Positions 5,146-6,166 of a DNA stretch of 6,166 nt are shown here, piece by piece; position 1 is the stretch's first letter; each line of letters starts with the position of its first letter. Under the pieces are notes generated by a model that saw nothing but the letters and a program-made list of their open reading frames with translations, ran no database searches and was not told where the DNA came from. The position numbers and the translations under genes are program-made. Location: positions 1-6,166 of the forward strand of contig DAIMNI010000093.1 in assembly GCA_036720245.1 (NCBI GenBank), given 5' to 3'. This DNA comes from JAAZMA01 sp036720245. GTDB taxonomy: Bacteria; Bacillota; Clostridia; Tissierellales; Tepidimicrobiaceae.

Positions 5146-6166
5146 ATGTACTCTAAAATCAATACCTGCGTACTTCATGGCTTAAATGGATATATTATCG
5201 AAGTGGAAACAGATATTTCTAGGGGAATGCCGGTTTTTAATATTGTTGGATTGCCAGATACATCTATAATGGAATCTAAGGAAAGGGTAAGAACTGCTAT
5301 AAAAAATAGTGGATTAGAATTTCCTCTAAATAGAATTACAGTTAATTTGGCTCCTGCCAATTTGAGAAAGGAAGGTTCTCAAATTGATTTAGCTATAGCT
5401 ATTGGGATACTTTTAGCTACAGGGAGGATTTGGATAGATGATTGGGAGGATACTGCCTTTATAGGGGAATTGTCTTTAGATGGAAGCATCAATGCTGTAG
5501 AAGGGGCCTTGCCTATGGTGATTTCCTTAAGGAAAACAAATATTAAAAGATGTATACTACCCTATGATAATAAGGATGAAACCTCAGTAGTAAAAGATAT
5601 GGAGATAATTCCAGTAAAGAATTTAAGGGAGACTATAGATTATTTAAATGGAGAATTAAAGATTCCACCATATAAAAGTAATTTTTTAGACTTTAATACA
5701 GATGAAGAATACGATATAGATTTTAGTGATATTAAAGGACAAGAAGGTTTGAAACGTGCTTTAGAGGTGGCTGCTGCTGGTGCTCATAATATGTTAATAT
5801 TAGGGCCACCGGGAGCAGGCAAAACTATGGCAGCACGTAGACTGCCTACGATACTTCCCCAATTATCTTTTGAGGAAGCTATTGAAGTAACAAAAATCTA
5901 TTCTGTTGCTGGTCTTTTAAAATCGAATAAATTAATTCATACCCGTCCCTTTAGGGATCCTCATCATACTGCATCAGCCACATCTTTAATAGGTGGTGGG
6001 AGAATTCCAAAGCCGGGAGAAGTCTCTTTAGCTCATAATGGAGTCCTTTTTTTAGATGAATTGCCAGAGTTTGGCAAAAATGCATTAGAAGTTTTAAGAC
6101 AACCTATGGAGGATGGTTTTGTTACAATTTCTAGAGCAAATGCAAGTTTAAGCTATCCAGCTAAGT
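5146..6166 (+). CDS. comM: ComM/YifB family AAA+ ATPase, N-terminal two thirds (3' end outside window)
   Basis: ComM is a hexameric AAA+ helicase that promotes branch migration during integration of DNA taken up in natural transformation; outside competent species its role is less clear. The frame is open from the ATG to the last base: 340 codons plus one base of a family of about 500 residues. The N-terminal ChlI/Lon-type domain shows GMPVFNIVGLPDTSIMESKE (27-46), VNLAPANLRKEGSQIDLAIA (66-85) and FIGELSLDGSINAVEGALPM (105-124). The AAA+ module follows: DIKGQEGLKRALEVAAAGAH (195-214), Walker A GPPGAGKT (220-227), FRDPHHTASATSLIGGG (269-285), GEVSLAHNGVLFLDELPEF (291-309) with Walker B, and RQPMEDGFVTISRA (318-331). 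The start is supported by an AAAGGGGGAGGG tract at 5132-5143 and by agreement with the family's N-terminus. Confidence 0.96.
   Translation, partial: MYSKINTCVLHGLNGYIIEVETDISRGMPVFNIVGLPDTSIMESKERVRTAIKNSGLEFPLNRITVNLAPANLRKEGSQIDLAIAIGILLATGRIWIDDWEDTAFIGELSLDGSINAVEGALPMVISLRKTNIKRCILPYDNKDETSVVKDMEIIPVKNLRETIDYLNGELKIPPYKSNFLDFNTDEEYDIDFSDIKGQEGLKRALEVAAAGAHNMLILGPPGAGKTMAARRLPTILPQLSFEEAIEVTKIYSVAGLLKSNKLIHTRPFRDPHHTASATSLIGGGRIPKPGEVSLAHNGVLFLDELPEFGKNALEVLRQPMEDGFVTISRANASLSYPAK

Noticed and set aside
5175..5360. Minus-strand open frame of 61 codons
   Set aside because: It is antisense to the well-conserved N-terminal domain of comM and has no features of its own.
1..6166. Mobile elements, CRISPR arrays, tRNA or rRNA genes, toxin-antitoxin or phage genes
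   Set aside because: No transposase, integrase, regularly spaced repeats, tRNA-like cloverleaf or rRNA sequence was seen. Gene order and base composition are uniform with a conserved chromosomal cluster.

Overview
The window is AT-rich DNA with dense, same-strand, tightly packed genes, strong AGGAGG-type ribosome binding sites and A/I/K/N-rich proteins. Together with the gene order, this points to a low-GC Bacillota of the Clostridia/Tissierellia kind. All nine genes lie on the + strand. There are no tRNA or rRNA genes, CRISPR arrays, insertion sequences or phage genes. The only stretches without a gene are short: 1008-1103, 1452-1506, 2967-2992 and 5123-5145.

Bases 1-1451 are the classic ribosome-maturation block. 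They hold the 3' end of rimM (16S maturation, open at the left edge), trmD (tRNA m1G37 methyltransferase, overlapping rimM by ATGA) and rplS (ribosomal protein L19). rplS has its own near-consensus extended -10 promoter and a roughly 65-nt structured leader that fits the Gram-positive L19-leader position and layout. A 9-bp hairpin terminator or attenuator follows rplS.

Bases 1507-2966 hold rbgA/ylqF (circularly permuted 50S-assembly GTPase) and rnhB (RNase HII), fused by a TAATG stop/start overlap.

Bases 2993-4776 hold the least ordinary part. A 496-residue protein with a FliK-like C-terminal domain is followed two bases later by a 96-residue protein that is only the cytoplasmic C-terminal domain of FlhB and lacks the NPTH self-cleavage motif. 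In flagella, FliK and FlhB-C are the ruler/switch pair of the export gate. Here they sit as a stand-alone pair between housekeeping genes, with no other flagellar gene in view. The position matches ylqG-ylqH of Bacillus subtilis.

Bases 4766-6166 hold yraN (UPF0102, predicted restriction-endonuclease-fold nuclease, overlapping the FlhB-like gene by 11 nt) and the first two thirds of comM/yifB (AAA+ branch-migration helicase), which runs off the right edge.

Most of the window is ordinary conserved core genome. The points worth a second look are the orphan FliK/FlhB-C-like pair, an L19 leader with a possible Shine-Dalgarno-masking alternative fold, an Asn-to-Ala change in the RbgA G4 motif, a Glu where TrmD normally has its catalytic Asp, and a perfect 10-bp inverted repeat framing the ribosome binding site of the FliK-like gene.
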